DNA of 64,000 bases from Otis tarda (Eukaryota > Chordata > Aves > Otidiformes > Otididae), in the NCBI GenBank assembly GCA_026413225.1, contig CM048554.1, positions 52,131,963 to 52,195,962 on the forward strand. The letters are read 5' to 3'. Made by a program: the position numbers and the translations under genes. The notes beneath the pieces are model-generated. The model was given only the letters and a program-made list of their open reading frames with translations, did not search any database and was not told the DNA's origin. This document shows, piece by piece, positions 39,882 through 59,592 of this stretch (position 1 is the first letter of the stretch; the number at the start of each line of letters is the position of its first letter).

Positions 39882-40535
39882 CTAACAGTGTGTTTTATGT
39901 TCTTTTTGGCTGTCTTTCTAATAAGTATTTCTACTATTCTCTTACCTTCTGAATAAAAAAACCCACATTTTTTTGTCATCATAAAGGAAGATGCAAAGAG
40001 GCTGTTTCAGGATATAGGAAAAGTTTTGAGGTGCCCAAGTTTTCTCCCTCTAACCACTTGCCCTTTTTTAAAAATGTAACTTCTTGGTGAAGAGATCAAA
40101 AAGTCTGTTGCACATTGAGGGTTATTTTGGGGCTGGGAGGGGGTCTGTTCATCCTCAAGCATTTCCAAAACTGAAGAGAAATCTATTGATAGATACATTT
40201 CATTGACATTGATAATCTGTTGACAGATAGATAGATCCTTGATATTGAAATCTCGTGATGGATAGATCTTGTGTTTGGAGGGCCTGATTTTGCAGTTGGC
40301 AGGATAACGTTGTTCAGTCAAAACAATGACAGAAGTATAAAACTGTTTCCTTAGTGGAACCATTTTGTGGCAAAGTTTTGAGCTCCTGCTGGTAGATCCT
40401 AATTGGTAAGGAAATTTTGCTTGATGAAATGCATAAAAGCAGACATGTATGCTTTTGCTTACAGAGATGTGATATATTTTTGTTCAAATATTTTTCTGAG
40501 TTTAATAATCCATCATTGTTTATTTTTTTCCCAAG
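39839..40535 (+). other. MARK1: MARK1 intron 2 (697 bp)
   Basis: GT-AG intron between exon 2 and exon 3, acceptor TTATTTTTTTCCCAAG. Apart from the T27 tract it contains imperfect GATAGAT-type repeats around 40190-40270. No gene or RNA was recognised. Confidence 0.9.
39846..39879 (+). repeat. T27-A7 tract immediately after exon 2 donor
   Basis: Twenty-seven T (39846-39872) followed by seven A, beginning only seven nucleotides after the exon 2 boundary. U-rich sequence just downstream of a 5' splice site is the known binding context for TIA1/TIAL1, which help recruit U1 snRNP. Whether this tract serves that role or is only a microsatellite is not shown. Confidence 0.85.
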
Positions 40536-40589
40536 GTTGCTGTGAAAATAATAGATAAAACCCAGCTAAATCCTACTAGTCTGCAAAAG
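40536..40589 (+). CDS. MARK1: MARK1 coding exon 3
   Basis: A short 54-bp exon encoding residues 86-103, VAVKIIDKTQLNPTSLQK, phase 0 at both ends. Lys89 in VAVK is the invariant ATP-phosphate-binding lysine of the N-lobe. The donor is AAG|GTAAGA. Val at 88 (AVK) matches MARK1, whereas human MARK3 has AIK. Confidence 0.98.
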
Positions 40590-41561
40590 GTAAGAATGTA
40601 CCATAATATCTGAAAGTATATAAACGGTTGAACTGTGATCTTTTATTTACTTGACAAAAATATTTGGTCCCTTTATCTTGCTAAACAAACATTTTTGTGT
40701 ATGTATGACCTTGGCAGACAGTGGTATCCTACTGTCTTTGCTGGAATATGCATGTGCAATTTGTCTGAGGGCAGTTGCTCTACGTGGTTCCTATCTAAGC
40801 ATTGCTTCTCTGCTCTTCCTTTCTTCTCCAGCTTTCCTCTTTGCTGACAATAAAATTTCTATCTAATTAGATACACAAGTAGTTTGTTGGGTACTAAATC
40901 AAGATGTAATGCTGTAAAGGATAGCATTTTTCTTGGATTTTTCTGTAATGTAGTAATCGTTTTTTGCGGACTTAAGAGAGTGCCAATTTTTACAGGTATA
41001 ATAGTTGTTTGGGGTTTTTTTTACCTTTTTTAAATATTCTTTCAGCATTAATTTGTTAAACTTTCTATTTGTTAAACTCAAGGGACCTTTGGCAATTACA
41101 TTCTGTGTATAGAATTGACAAAAAAAACTGAACGTAATCAGGACATTCTTGTTTGTGCCTGTAGATAGAAATTCAGAAGTCCTTCATAAACATCGTGATA
41201 AGTGTTTTAACAAAACCCTGGAGTTTTGTGTTTGTTTTGGGGTTTTTTGCTACTTGACTATCCATATGTTTGGTTTTGGCTAAAGCACAGAATTGTTATA
41301 TTGTTCTACTGGAGGCTGCTCATTAGAAAAATTTGGGATATTTTTTGTTTACAAATACTAGACTGCTGCTGTCTGTAGCTGTAGGATGAGAGAAGGAGGC
41401 TAGAGCTTATTGCTGTTCTTTCTTCTTCAGCTGCCATTACATTTGTTTTATTGGGTAACTTTGATTATGGAGAATTATAAACAACTTTGCTTTAATTTCT
41501 TTTCTTTTATTTATTTGCTTTAATTTCTCTTCTGTACTATTTTTGTTTGGGTTCTTCAGGA

Positions 41562-41564
<3 letters not shown>

Positions 41565-41595
<31 letters not shown>
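41565..41595 (+). repeat. T31 homopolymer
   Basis: Uninterrupted run of 31 T in intron 3. It could be a microsatellite or the reversed poly(A) of an old retrocopy, but no recognisable gene copy sits beside it. Confidence 0.85.
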
Positions 41596-41600
<5 letters not shown>

Positions 41601-44600
41601 CAACCTGCTGTGCAGAGTCCATGCAAAAGCTTTGCTATCCCTAAGTCCTATATCTTATATTAAGCAAATCTCTGCTAGTGTTAGTGCTAGTGAAGAGGGA
41701 CCCACAGAGCATACTGGGGAAATCTTGTGCTGCTTACATAGCTTGTTTCCTACCTAGCTTGGTATTTGCACTTGGAGAGCTAGGTGAGTTTGTCTCATTA
41801 TTGAGCAATGAGAGGGTAAAAAATGTTAAATCTTTCTGGAAAACTGAGCATGAAAACCTTAGTTGTGGGATAATTGCTTTAGCGGTAAATAAGTTGTATT
41901 TCACACAAAAGTATTCAATAATAACTCAATAAATCATTCCAAGTATCAACGGAACTTTCATAGCTTACCAAAAATGCTGTCACACTACACAAATAGCACA
42001 CAAAATACTCATGTAATAGGATGTTGCTGCTGTTACTTGTTTTTTGAGTGGGAAGCTGATAACAAGAGAAACACTTTAAGGTACAGTTAGAAGCAGCTTA
42101 TAGCAGAACTAAAGACAGAAGTTAAAATTAGTGATTTAACACAATTCCACTCTTCTTCAATAACTTCTAGAAATACTTATCTCATGCATCCTCTGCTTAC
42201 AGTGGAAAATGTGATAATTTGTTGGTATACATTTTTCCTTTGTAACATCTTGATTGTAATTTTGAGAAAAAAATAATCTTTGTTTTGAAGCTCTAAATGT
42301 CTCCAGCTTCCTACAATTTTAGGAGAATTTAGAGTGAAACTGAATATTGATTCTCTAAAAGCTTTTAAGTAAGCTTAAGCACAGTTTTTGCACAGTCACT
42401 CAAGGAACTGTAGGTTTTTGAAGCAAATAAGGGTAGGAAGGTGGTTCATCAGCATGCTTGGAATTACTACTTCTGTTAGTATTTTGATAGGTCATTTGTG
42501 TATTCTAAATAAAACAATCAACATTTCTTCTTCTGTTCTATGAAATCAGTCATCTTTATTTTTATTTCTGCACTGAACTATGACATAAAATTTGTGATAC
42601 TTTGAATACTACATAGGATCACTGTAATGTGCATTTTTTGTCTTTTAGGCCTTCAATCACTTGATTATTGTTAATCAAACAAGACAAATATGTAGTGATC
42701 TTAGGCACAGGGTTATTCACAAAACCATCCCCTTTCCGTTCACTGTCATATAAAGGATACCAAGTGCAAGTAGGTTTTGCCATAGTACTTGCTACTGACC
42801 TAAGTAAGTAAAATGAGTTGGGGTATCATAGCTTCTCATACAGCATTCTGTTTTGTAAACAGAAATATTTGGGCATATACTTCTGTTGCGGACAGTGTCA
42901 TACAAGCTGGATCTGTAGTTAGCCATGAGTATGAAAACAGAGAAAGTGTTTAGTCTGTTCTTAGCCACTCTCCAATGTTATTTATGCTGTGTAGTATGGA
43001 CAGGGTACTTTGCAGACATTGTTGTTTTAACTTAGACCATCAAATGTTGGAAGATGACACAAGTAAGCTGATCTTGTGAATTTTTAATTTTGCATCCTTA
43101 TGCATGCAATGTGATAGTCTTAAGTTATATTACACTTCTTACTTCAGAACCTCTACCTCTTTAAATAGATAAACACTGTTGAATTAAGGGCTCAGCCTTT
43201 TATTTTGTTTACAATTTGTTCAGTATGTAGTTCTCATCTTACTTACTGAGCACCTGTTTAGAAGACAGAGCTGTCTTTTTTGTGAACTTGCTGTCTTGAT
43301 AGTAACATACTGTACTGACTTAGCTTTTTCCACTGTCAGGATCATAATTTGCTCCCAAATGTAAGTATTTGGACTTTGTCATAACTAGAGTTTATATCAA
43401 AATAGCAGTTCTATTTTCTGCATATCTGCTACATTGAAAGTGTCGTCTTGTAGTGGCTTCACTAAGGATGTTTCTGAAATAGCATTCTGTTTCTCTTCTG
43501 GAAACTGATAGTGGAACAAAAGGTGTTTTTTCTTAATAGATTTGATCAGCAAGTGGCATTTTGGATATTCCCTTTTTAGGGGTCAGCTGGCTTCTTTTTA
43601 ATCTTTAAATATGTGTAAAGCTTCAGACCTAGGTTCTTTCTGTTGTTGAGAAGAGCAGAACAGAAGTAAAGTAGTAGTGGAAGATTTGGAACAATTTCAG
43701 TTGATTGAAAACTATGCTTTTTTGCAACATCCCATCTCAGTAATGATGTAGAAACTAGAGAAGCATTCAAGCACATCTTTCAAAGCAAGGGCAAGCCTTG
43801 GTTAACTGAAGATTTTTAGTTTGGTTGTAGTGACTTAAAATAGTAAATCTTAAATGTAGATGTCAGCCTGACAGCAAGTAGAAGTGTTAACAATGGTGTG
43901 GCAGAGGATCTTTGTACTTTCTGCAGTCTGTGCCCTGAAAAACGAAACTGGAAAAGCAGAAGTCAAATTTTCAAGCCTTGTGCTTCTTCCATAGGTACAA
44001 GTTTTTCAAATTGAGTATGGTGCTGGCTGTCTTCTACTATAAGTGAAGCTATTCAGGCTACAGCCTGTATGCAACAAGGAGATTCTTGTTCGTAAGCTTT
44101 TTTGAATGATAGCACTTTGTTAAGAATGAAGAGCAGTCCTATAAATATGTGGTGGGGTAGGGGGAGAGAAGTCGAGGAGCACTTAGACCTTATGAGAGAG
44201 CAGCACACTGCTGGTCAAGAAAATAGATGTGTCTGTGAATTCTGAAGGCACTATTTTTTATCAGTAAAGTAGATCATTATATAATCCTACAGCACACCTT
44301 GTCATGAAAGGAGAACTAATTTCACTGTCTGTCTAGATTTCTATAAAATTAACAAATTTGGCTTTGTAGGAAATAACTATGGTCTGTTGCTTTAATACAT
44401 TTCTTCCTTTGTGTATAGTGGTATCCTGGGTGTTACTGAGTGGTGTACTGGCTATTGTTTGAAGATATCTCTATTTCTAAATACATAGTTATTGACATAA
44501 CTAGTGTTAATGACCGGCATGCTTCTGCAAGGGGAAAGTCAGGGTGGGGGGAAGATTCATCCCAAAGTAGTGCTCCATGGAATGCAGAGTTGCAATGTAA

Positions 44601-46451
44601 TGCACTCTAATACTTGGCTACTGTTAACGCTTCGATTCAAGTGTTATCAAGTGTTAAATGTGCATTTATAATGGATCAAATACAATCCTGAATATACACC
44701 AGGATTCCAGAGAACAGTGTGTTTGCCTAATTTCCATCCTGCTCCCGCTCTGCCATTTTGAACATCTGTATTGAAATAAGGTGCCCTGCCCTTTCTCTCC
44801 ACTCCACATTTGAGACACCCTTACACATTCCTTTGGACTGTGTGGGCCAGGAATCACAAGGTGTAATGTGGCCTTGTTTGTGGTCTCTACACAGTGCTGT
44901 TCCATTATTTCCATCCTTTCAGTCTTTCGAACAATTTTTCTCTTCTTGGGTTGGAAGCTATCTGTCACTCCAAGCAGCTTTAGTAAAGCTGCTTGACTTG
45001 GTTACGTAGCAGTATTATGGAATACATAAGTTACATCTGCCTATTTTGCAAGATGCCTGTACCTGAGTTACTTCAGGAAAAGATCTGAAAATGTTGGTTT
45101 CCAGGTAAACAACTGCTGGAAACTTGTCAGAAGCCGATTACAACTGCAAAACACTAACTCTGAGGAATGTGGATCTCCCCATGAAGAAGACAACCTTGCG
45201 TGCTGTAGTTTCAATAGTGGGCAGGCAGTTGGGAGGGAGTTTTGTAGGGAATACAATCACTTACGGATTTTTAATGTTTTTCTGAGCAAGCCATTAGTCA
45301 GCAAGTATCTGCAGGTAGATTCCAAGATTTCAACGATTCTTTCAATTCTTACTCTGCAGATTTCTCTCTTTCTCTGTTTTCATATGTTAGTAAGAAGGCT
45401 GACACCATCCCTTCTGTAAAATAAAATAGCCAGCTTCCAGTCGGCTTTACATGATTTGTGTGGATGAGCATCACTGAAGCTGCTTCAGTCATGTCCAGTT
45501 CTTGCTCTAAGCATGCGCATTTCAACCAACATTAAAAGTGCCTTTGATTAAAAATCCCCAAACAAACAAGAGGGGCATCTCAGAGCCACTAACCAGTAAG
45601 AAAATACCCAGATTCATCTTGTGACTTTAAGTTCGTTTAGAATTTGCCTTAGAATAACTGCTTGCTTTCAAAAGATTGAAACTAACTACTTCCTCTTGAT
45701 ACAGTCATGGTGACTACCAGGACTGTGTACCTGCTTGTAGGTGAGAACATATGCTTCAGTTTTCTGAAAAATATCTATTCAACAGGATATATAATACAAG
45801 ATGTTGTAAAAAACTTTATTGGCATTTGTATGGAATAGACCTAAGCCCATACTTTGTGTCTTCATGGTATCTTCTCTTCAGAACCGGATCAAGTAAATGT
45901 TTATTTCATATAACAAAGTATCTGCATCAGGCTAGAGGTCAGTAATGTTCTGTCTCGAGGAAAATAGACTTTTATGTTTCCTAATAGGCTCTTTCCTTTA
46001 TAGAAGAAAAAATGACATGTGGAACAAAATTTCATGTTACTGTGAAATCAATTGAATCTTAAACCAATTAGTAAACTTCTAAATCCTGTGAGAGTATTGA
46101 ATAGAATAATGCAAATTTTTTTAACAGTTACTCTGTGCTTCACATTACATGTAAAATTGTGTTTCTTAATGATATTTTTTTCTATAAAGAAAATAATTTA
46201 AAATCTAGAAGTCTAGTGTTTTGATCCTGCTTATGAAGACATGGGTTCTTTGCTGTAACTTTTATATCAGCATTAATACTGTTAAGTTATGAAATATCTT
46301 TCCAATCTTCTGGCAGGAATTGCAATTTTCCACAGCTGCTTAGAAGTTCTTCTCGAGCTGTACCATCTATTGGTTTAGCTTTGTTAGCTTCTGACTAACT
46401 GATACTGATTTAGCTCAGAAACTTTCTTGTGCAACAAATTCAAATACTTAG

Positions 46452-46490
46452 AAAAAACAAACAAAAACAAAACAAAACAAAAAAGCAAAA
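46452..46490 (+). repeat. (CAAAA)n-like simple repeat
   Basis: A-rich stretch with C at four-to-six-base spacing (CAAA, CAAAAA and CAAAA units) in intron 3. Low complexity only. Confidence 0.8.
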
Positions 46491-48171
46491 ATAACAGCCT
46501 GGTTTGATTTTTTTTCATGGGAGTAACTGACTAGCAAATATTCTTGTTTCCTTATGAAGTTAATTCTAGTGAATAGTATTTCATACCCATGTGTTACATT
46601 TTGAACACAAGCAAACTGCATCACACTGTTCATGATTTCTCAGAGAAATGCTTTTATAGTCTTTGCTTCCTTTTGAAATTATTTGAATGGCAATTTTAAG
46701 GCAAGTGGATAGTAACTAGCTTGAAATACTTTAACGTAAATATAGAACTGCAATAATATTACTTGATCAAAAGCTGAATTTCAAAAAGACATTGCTTTGT
46801 AATCTTAACTTGCAGAATAAATACAGAATTTTAGAAATGTTATGACTTAATTGCACAAATGGAGTAAAAAAAACCCAGTGTTGTCTAAGCAAAGTAATTT
46901 TAATTTCTCTTATCTTCTAGCCTCAGCCATCATAAAATAAAAAGTAAAGTGCTACTCTTTCAGGAGGTGTTTGGTCTCTGGCTTGCATAATTGTACCCTT
47001 TTGCAAAGATAGTATCTGAACAAACGGGACTAATTTTGAAAATGGAGGGAGAGATGTCCTCTGAGACATCAGACAAGTGTAACAGCAACAATGCACTTCT
47101 GCATTGAGCCAAGATTCTCTATAAGGAGGACAGTAGTGCTAAGATGTTTCCAAAATGTCTAAGCATTACGTTGAAGCCAGTGAGCTTTTCTTCCTTCACT
47201 TTAGCATCCTGATTCAGCCCAATACGGGACTCAAGTAAATAGATTTGACAAGGGGGGGATGCTGTTCACTTGAAGTAAAACAGTGCAAGCTTATTAGTCT
47301 TGACAGCCTGAAGCAGACTGACAGAACTATGTAGTCATTTTGGATTCCTTTCGTTTGCCTTCTTCCCTTTGAGCCCCTAGGTTAGTCTTGCTTTGCCTCT
47401 TACTTAATCAATAAACCCATGAACGCTAGACATTTTAGAGTGGAGATCTCTTGTTTCTGGTTTAAGAAAAAAAAGTAAATGCACCATTGTCTTAAGTATA
47501 TACACTTAGGTCTATAAGTTTGTCCAGTTGTTTTTAATCATGTGACCCAGGATTGTAAAGCAGACTTTCATCAATCGTAAACCTTCAGACCTTGCTGCGG
47601 GGAGAGCAGACATCACTTTTCTCACAGCTACCAAATTTTACACTGGGTCACAAAGAGCAAACTCACCCGCTTCCCCTCTGTGGAGCAGCAGGACTGGGGG
47701 ATGTCAGGATTCCTCGTGTCTAATTCCATTTTAACATCTGTGTGTTCCACTTTCTGTGGTACTACCCCTTGTATTTGCACCCACAGTTATGTTTGTATTC
47801 AGGATAGTTAGATGAGCTTGCCAGCACCAAAGAAACCGGAGCAAAGCGATAATAAAAACTTGTGTGAATAATCTGCTGGTTTTGGTCAATGTGAAACTCC
47901 AGAAAGGGCTGTAAAACTTATCTGTGTCTGTTTGTATAAAGCTTAAAAATTAGTCTGGTTTTGATATGTAGTTGGTAGTGGTTATTTTTATACAATGTAT
48001 AAGGTGTATAGTATGTTTTCTGGAATTTACTGTACTCTATTTATCTATATTTTATGCTAATGCTATTTTCTGTGGCTTATGCTGCTGCTTTTTGCCATCT
48101 AAAATTGGATATCTTGCCTAACTTCTCCCTAATAAACACACTCTAAGAAAATTGTCTTGCTTCCTTGACAG

Positions 48172-48220
48172 TTGTTTCGAGAAGTAAGAATAATGAAGAT
48201 ACTGAATCATCCCAATATTG
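48172..48220 (+). CDS. MARK1: MARK1 coding exon 4
   Basis: A 49-bp exon encoding residues 104-119 (LFREVRIMKILNHPNI) plus one base of Val120, ending in phase 1 at ATTG|GTAGGA. It contains helix C of the kinase N-lobe, including the Glu that pairs with Lys89 (in FREV). The sequence is identical to mammalian MARK1 as I recall it. Confidence 0.98.
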
Positions 48221-49367
48221 GTAGGAGCCCTGCATTTCTGCAAACTTCTTTTTCTTTTTTTTTTTTTTTTTTTATTATACTGTTTACATTTTACTGTCTT
48301 TAGCTTTATTTGAATGTACTTTACTGCTATGTTTTTGTTCATTAAACTTTTTTGAGATAATAGGAGAGAAAACATTCAGTAAATGCTTCATTGTCTCACC
48401 TCCTTTATTGACTTTACTTGAAATGAGAATTTTCCTCTGAGGAGATAAACTACTCGGTCCAAGAAAGCCTTAATGCAAAGTAGGAGATGCTGAGCGCTCC
48501 AGTCTGTTGAGGGTCCCAACTTACCTCTTCCATTGAAATTGCTCTTGAGGCCAAAAAGCATGAGTTTCTTAGGTTAAAGTCTAGGAAGTCCATTAGTTCG
48601 GTCTAGGAAAGACTCCTGCTGACTGCTATTTCCAGAAAATTAGAATTACAAAGTATGTCATTTTCCCTTTCTGCTTTAGTTCTTTCACCTCCCCCACAGC
48701 TTCAGGGCCCTACTTTGTGATGACAATTCTTCTGGCTGAGGAGGGCTGGACAGTCTTGTTCCAGAGACAGTTTATGGTCCTGAATCGGCCAGAGGGCTTG
48801 TTGCACACAAGGTATGGATGAGGTGTACAAGTTATTACATGCTAGGCACTCCCTTCTCATCCCTTGAACTGTTTGTTGCCTTTCCAGCATTCTTGGCTTC
48901 TGCTGTTTTTTGTTTTCTTGGGGGTGGTGGTGGGGGTGTGTTTGTTTTAAATGAGTGGTTACTATTACAATCTGAGGAAAGTGTTTCTGGTATCCACTCG
49001 GTTTTTAGTGGGTTGGAATCTCAAATTTCTGACCGGGAGCAGTTTAGTAGTGAAGCAGGGAAGGTTTGTATGATCTTAGAGATGTCTGTGTCAAATTAAA
49101 CACTAATTTCAGCATGAACTTGTTTGTACAGTGTGCATAAACTTCGGAGAAAATTGTGAATTAATATGCTTTATTATCAACTGTGATTTAGAAATTAATT
49201 TTGCTTTTTTCCCCTCAAAAGAATGCTAACCTAAAGGATATAAGATTTTCATATGGTTTAGTGTTATCACTGGCTGTAAATTACACTCACTTCGTGAGTA
49301 TAACTTTTTGTCTGTGCTGTGCTTTTGCTCCCTGCTGCAATCTCTCTCTCATTCATTTTTCTTTCAG
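48221..49367 (+). other. MARK1: MARK1 intron 4 (1.1 kb)
   Basis: GT-AG intron with a 19-T run at 48255-48273 about 35 bases past the donor. No gene recognised. The acceptor is CATTTTTCTTTCAG. Confidence 0.88.
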
Positions 49368-49433
49368 TAAAATTATTTGAAGTTATTGAAACTGAAAAGA
49401 CATTGTACTTGGTAATGGAATATGCCAGTGGGG
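49368..49433 (+). CDS. MARK1: MARK1 coding exon 5
   Basis: A 66-bp exon completing Val120 and encoding [21 protein letters not shown] (to residue 141), ending with one base of Gly142 at G|GTAAGT. This is the hinge region between kinase lobes ([10 protein letters not shown]); Val in LVMEY fits MARK1. Phase was fixed by requiring GGA GAA across the junction to exon 6. Confidence 0.97.
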
Positions 49434-51516
<2,083 letters not shown>

Positions 51517-51573
51517 ATTGTATCTGCTGTGCAGTACTGTCATCAGAAATGCATAGTTCATCGTGATCTTAAG
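51517..51573 (+). CDS. MARK1: MARK1 coding exon 7
   Basis: A 57-bp exon encoding residues 166-184, IVSAVQYCHQKCIVHRDLK, phase 0 at both ends. It holds the catalytic loop HRDLK with the proton-acceptor Asp182. The residue before IVHRD is Cys, where human MARK1 has Tyr and MARK3 Arg; this position is known to vary. The donor is AAG|GTAGGC. Confidence 0.98.
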
Positions 51574-54500
51574 GTAGGCTGTTACTTATTTTTAATTTTG
51601 CTGTTGATAGTATAGACTTAATTTAATTCTATATACTTGTCCTTGTCACTGTCTCTGAATGCCTCAAACATGTGAATGAGGGAACTATCACTTGTATTTT
51701 ATTCTCAATTTTCTGAAGCACAATAATAATTTAGCTTGCCTGTTGGAACAAGGAAGAGACAAGAATAGAACATGTTCGTTTCATTCTAGTTTTGGCTTGA
51801 AGAAAAAGACATGCACTCCAAAGAATTATACCTGCTGGCGTGCAGATATCTACATACTGAAGCTGCAGAAGTTCAATGATACCAGTCAGCACTACTTAAT
51901 AAAATATTTTCAGTTAAAATATATTGCAAGATATGTAAAATGATCTTTTCTTAGTGATTCATAAGAAATATGTTAGGTTTTTAATCCATTTGAACTTCTG
52001 GTTTATACTGTGATTAATTCAGGCAGAAAAATAAATCGAAGGTAAACAGAAATTAGTCTAAATTCCTTTTTTTTGATGCTTGCTAGTAATCTATCTATAT
52101 AAACATACCAAACCATGTTAAAGAGTTCAGCAATTGCAGGTACAACCTAAGCCTTCAGTCTGAAGTTGTCTTCATGCCAAGTTTAGGTATCATAGGACTT
52201 GGGCACAAGATCTTCACCCGCTTACAAGTTGGCTTGTGCTCTGGCTGTTGATGTCTTTGTACGTTTACAAGGAAAACATTGATGTAGGTTACTAATCTAT
52301 CTAAATACTCATGAAAAGCTGAAGGCTAAATAATTTCTAAGAGGTTTTTTTTTAACCAGTATTTTGTCTTAACTTTCTTATAATACACTGCAGCATGCTC
52401 TCAGCCTCTTTCTTTCAAATCTATTCCCTAATACCAGTCATCTGCCAGGTCCTGCATGTGCACATGGTGCTGGATAATACATCCTTTTCTGCTGAGTCCT
52501 CCCTGCCCTGGGACCATTCTCATCTGATGATGGAGGTGCATGGCCAGCACTCTGAAGTCAGAATGCAAGGAAGGAAAGGGCTGGATCTCGTTGAAATCTT
52601 GATTTAAAAAAAATTCCTTCCCGTCTTTTGTGGTGGTTTGGAGCCCATGAATGTTTTGTCAAGCTCCCTGGAGCTTACTGCAGCCACTATTGTTGAGCTT
52701 TCCAGAAGGCTGCACCTAGGGACTTATTGGCTTTGCTGGACAAGCTGTGTTCACAAGTTGTCTTTGCCCTGTACTTGGCTGGGAGTAGGGAGCCACCCAC
52801 CTTCTTGTGCTTATCTGGCACTGGCTTGCTCAGCCCAGCAATATTACTGAGTCTCACTGCACGAACCCCTGCAGTTATTTAGCATCCTTGCTCTTTGTCC
52901 CAGAGCCCATTACAGTCTCCACCACTCATTCATTTCCTAGTTCCTTAGCACACATACAGCTCACTGCATTGCTCATATGACCATCCAAAACTGCTTCGAA
53001 GTGTTTGCACAGGATCCCTTTTACCACCTGTCACAAGTACTCTGCTGCTGATCTCCTTCCTCTTTGCAAGACAGGCAGGCAAGCTCCAAAATAACTTGTT
53101 TGCTTTTCTCTTTCCATCTTCTCTTGGAAGGAGTTGTGCTAGACTAATTTGAAAAGTTTGGCATTAGGTGTGATTGAGAGCCAGTCAGCCTAGTCTGACT
53201 AGTGAAAAATACATTCCCCAAAGAAAAAAAGGCTAAACGTTATAGCTCTGAGGCGATGTTCTCCCTTCTTCTCTTTCCAAACGTTATATGTCATCTCTGT
53301 CTCACTTAAAACTCTTCTCATGGAGCTGCAGAGAAGAAAGAAGCAACTTACTTAAACTGTCTCCTTGTAATTTTCTGTTATTATGAACAGCTTGCGTAGA
53401 AAGGGCTATAACCAATTCAAACTTTGCTCATCCTGTGATGCACAAAACTTATCTTACCTTTTCAGTGACTGTTAATACTTTTTGCTCCGAATGTGTAACC
53501 AACAAGAGCATAGTCTTTCTATTTGGCATATTAGAAAGAGGGGTTTGGTGTTTTTGTTTGAAGTTAAGGAACCTAAAAGCATGGGGTGCTTGGGTAGCAG
53601 AGTATGGTTGAACTAGGACGACTATTGTAATCGCAGAGCAGCTGCACTGACAGTAATGTTTTCGCAAGGAAAATGAAGTCTTTGTGCAGTAATGTAGAAG
53701 GCTGTCAAATCTGGAAAATATCTCTGTGCGTCTGTCTGCAGCCACATCAGCTGGAACCAACTGAGATTACAGGTCATGAATTTGGAAAATAAAGTATTTT
53801 CCAGGATAGTTAGTTTGTAAAAATGGCCTGTATTTTACTCCTGATAAAGGCTAAATTCTGTTGCACAGCTATTGGCTTGATATACTGGTAGTTAATTGTC
53901 TCCTGTTCTGTTTATTGAGTGCAAGTGAAATTATTAAAAACAAAACCAACAAACACAGACAAACAAAATCATGTTTATCCTTTTAATCAAAGCAGCTAAG
54001 AAATTGATTGCGGCTTCTCTGATCCTGAACTAAGACTTCTTTTTTTTTTTTTTTTTGGGCTCAATTCTGAGCACGGCATCCAAGGAGAGATGTCCGTGTT
54101 TGCTGTAAAAGTGATGTTTGGCAATTATGTGAATCGTTGCTCTGGCTAATGCCTGTCCTCCTGTGGAAACAGAATGATTCCTGCACTGCTCAGTGCTGCT
54201 CCTGTGTTGCTGATACACAGACCAGGAGCCAGGACCCAGTTAGATAAGTAAACATTGCCCAGTTCTGCTGCACTCCTTGCACAACATCCTTCCATTTTGA
54301 GAAATGCACTTTATTTTTTTTTTTAGTAATTTATTCATATTTCTCTAACCTCGCTCTTTTAATCTTTTGACCTCCCTGTAATACAAGATAAGATATTGTT
54401 TACTGACTCTCCACATTACTGAATACTTGCATCTGTGCATATGTGATGCATTATATTCACATGATGATTGCTGCACAGGCATTTATATTCTTAGATGTAT

Positions 54501-55029
54501 AATACATGCATTTTTTCCATACATAATGCAATACTTGAATGTTCAACACCTTGGTGGTGTTTTTTTTGCTACAGCAAACGCTAGGGAGATAATCTTTTGT
54601 TACAGAATGCTAACATATAGCACATAGCTTGCAGTTTTTCATCTGCAGAAGAGAAGCAGAAGAGTCTTTTAAAGTCTTAAGTCCGTTCTAACATTAGCCC
54701 ACCAAAATGGTAGACGATGTCTGGGATTAGATTTATGTTCCTTGACATCAGAAGTTGGCATGAAATCTTCATAGTTGATTAACTAGCTGACTTTCAAGTC
54801 TGTTTAGGTGCTTTTAGCAGTTATGTTTTCCTGAGTAAACATAGTTGATTTTCAATCTTTGTAATGTATTCAGGGGGATTACTTTCTTATGTTCTGCAAG
54901 AAGGATACAAATAGTGAACCATTTTAGAAAAAGAAACACTTTTGCATTTATTGATAAATTATACACAGTAATATATTGATCTTATTCTGATACATACATT
55001 GTCTTTTTCCTCTTTTATTTTTCTCTTAG
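51574..55029 (+). other. MARK1: MARK1 intron 7 (3.5 kb)
   Basis: AT-rich GT-AG intron with a T17 run at 54040-54056 and acceptor TTTATTTTTCTCTTAG. Short open frames near 52395-52850 have Ser/Leu/Cys-rich translations with no recognised relationship. No mobile element seen. Confidence 0.78.
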
Positions 55030-59492
<4,463 letters not shown>

Positions 59493-59592
59493 CAAATTAT
59501 GAAGGATCGGTGGATGAATGTTGGCCATGAAGAAGAAGAACTAAAGCCATACACTGAGCCTGAACCAGATTTTAATGACACTAAGAGAATAG
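59493..59592 (+). CDS. MARK1: MARK1 coding exon 10
   Basis: A 100-bp exon encoding residues 304-336 plus one base, phase 0 to phase 1. It contains the end of the kinase domain ([19 protein letters not shown]) and the acidic linker [22 protein letters not shown] is distinctive for MARK1 against DISDQKRI in MARK3. The donor is ATAG|GTAAGA. Confidence 0.98.

Larger units (their letters stand above)
40590..48171 (+). other. MARK1: MARK1 intron 3 (7.6 kb)
   Basis: AT-rich intron with simple tracts: T31 at 41565-41595 and a (CAAAA)n-like patch at about 46452-46490. Open frames here are short and unrecognised. No mobile-element end or RNA gene was seen. The acceptor is TTGCTTCCTTGACAG. Confidence 0.75.

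Noticed and set aside
41565-41595. T31 as the reversed poly(A) tail of a processed pseudogene
   Set aside because: No recognisable coding remnant or target-site duplication next to it; a plain homopolymer is the simpler reading.
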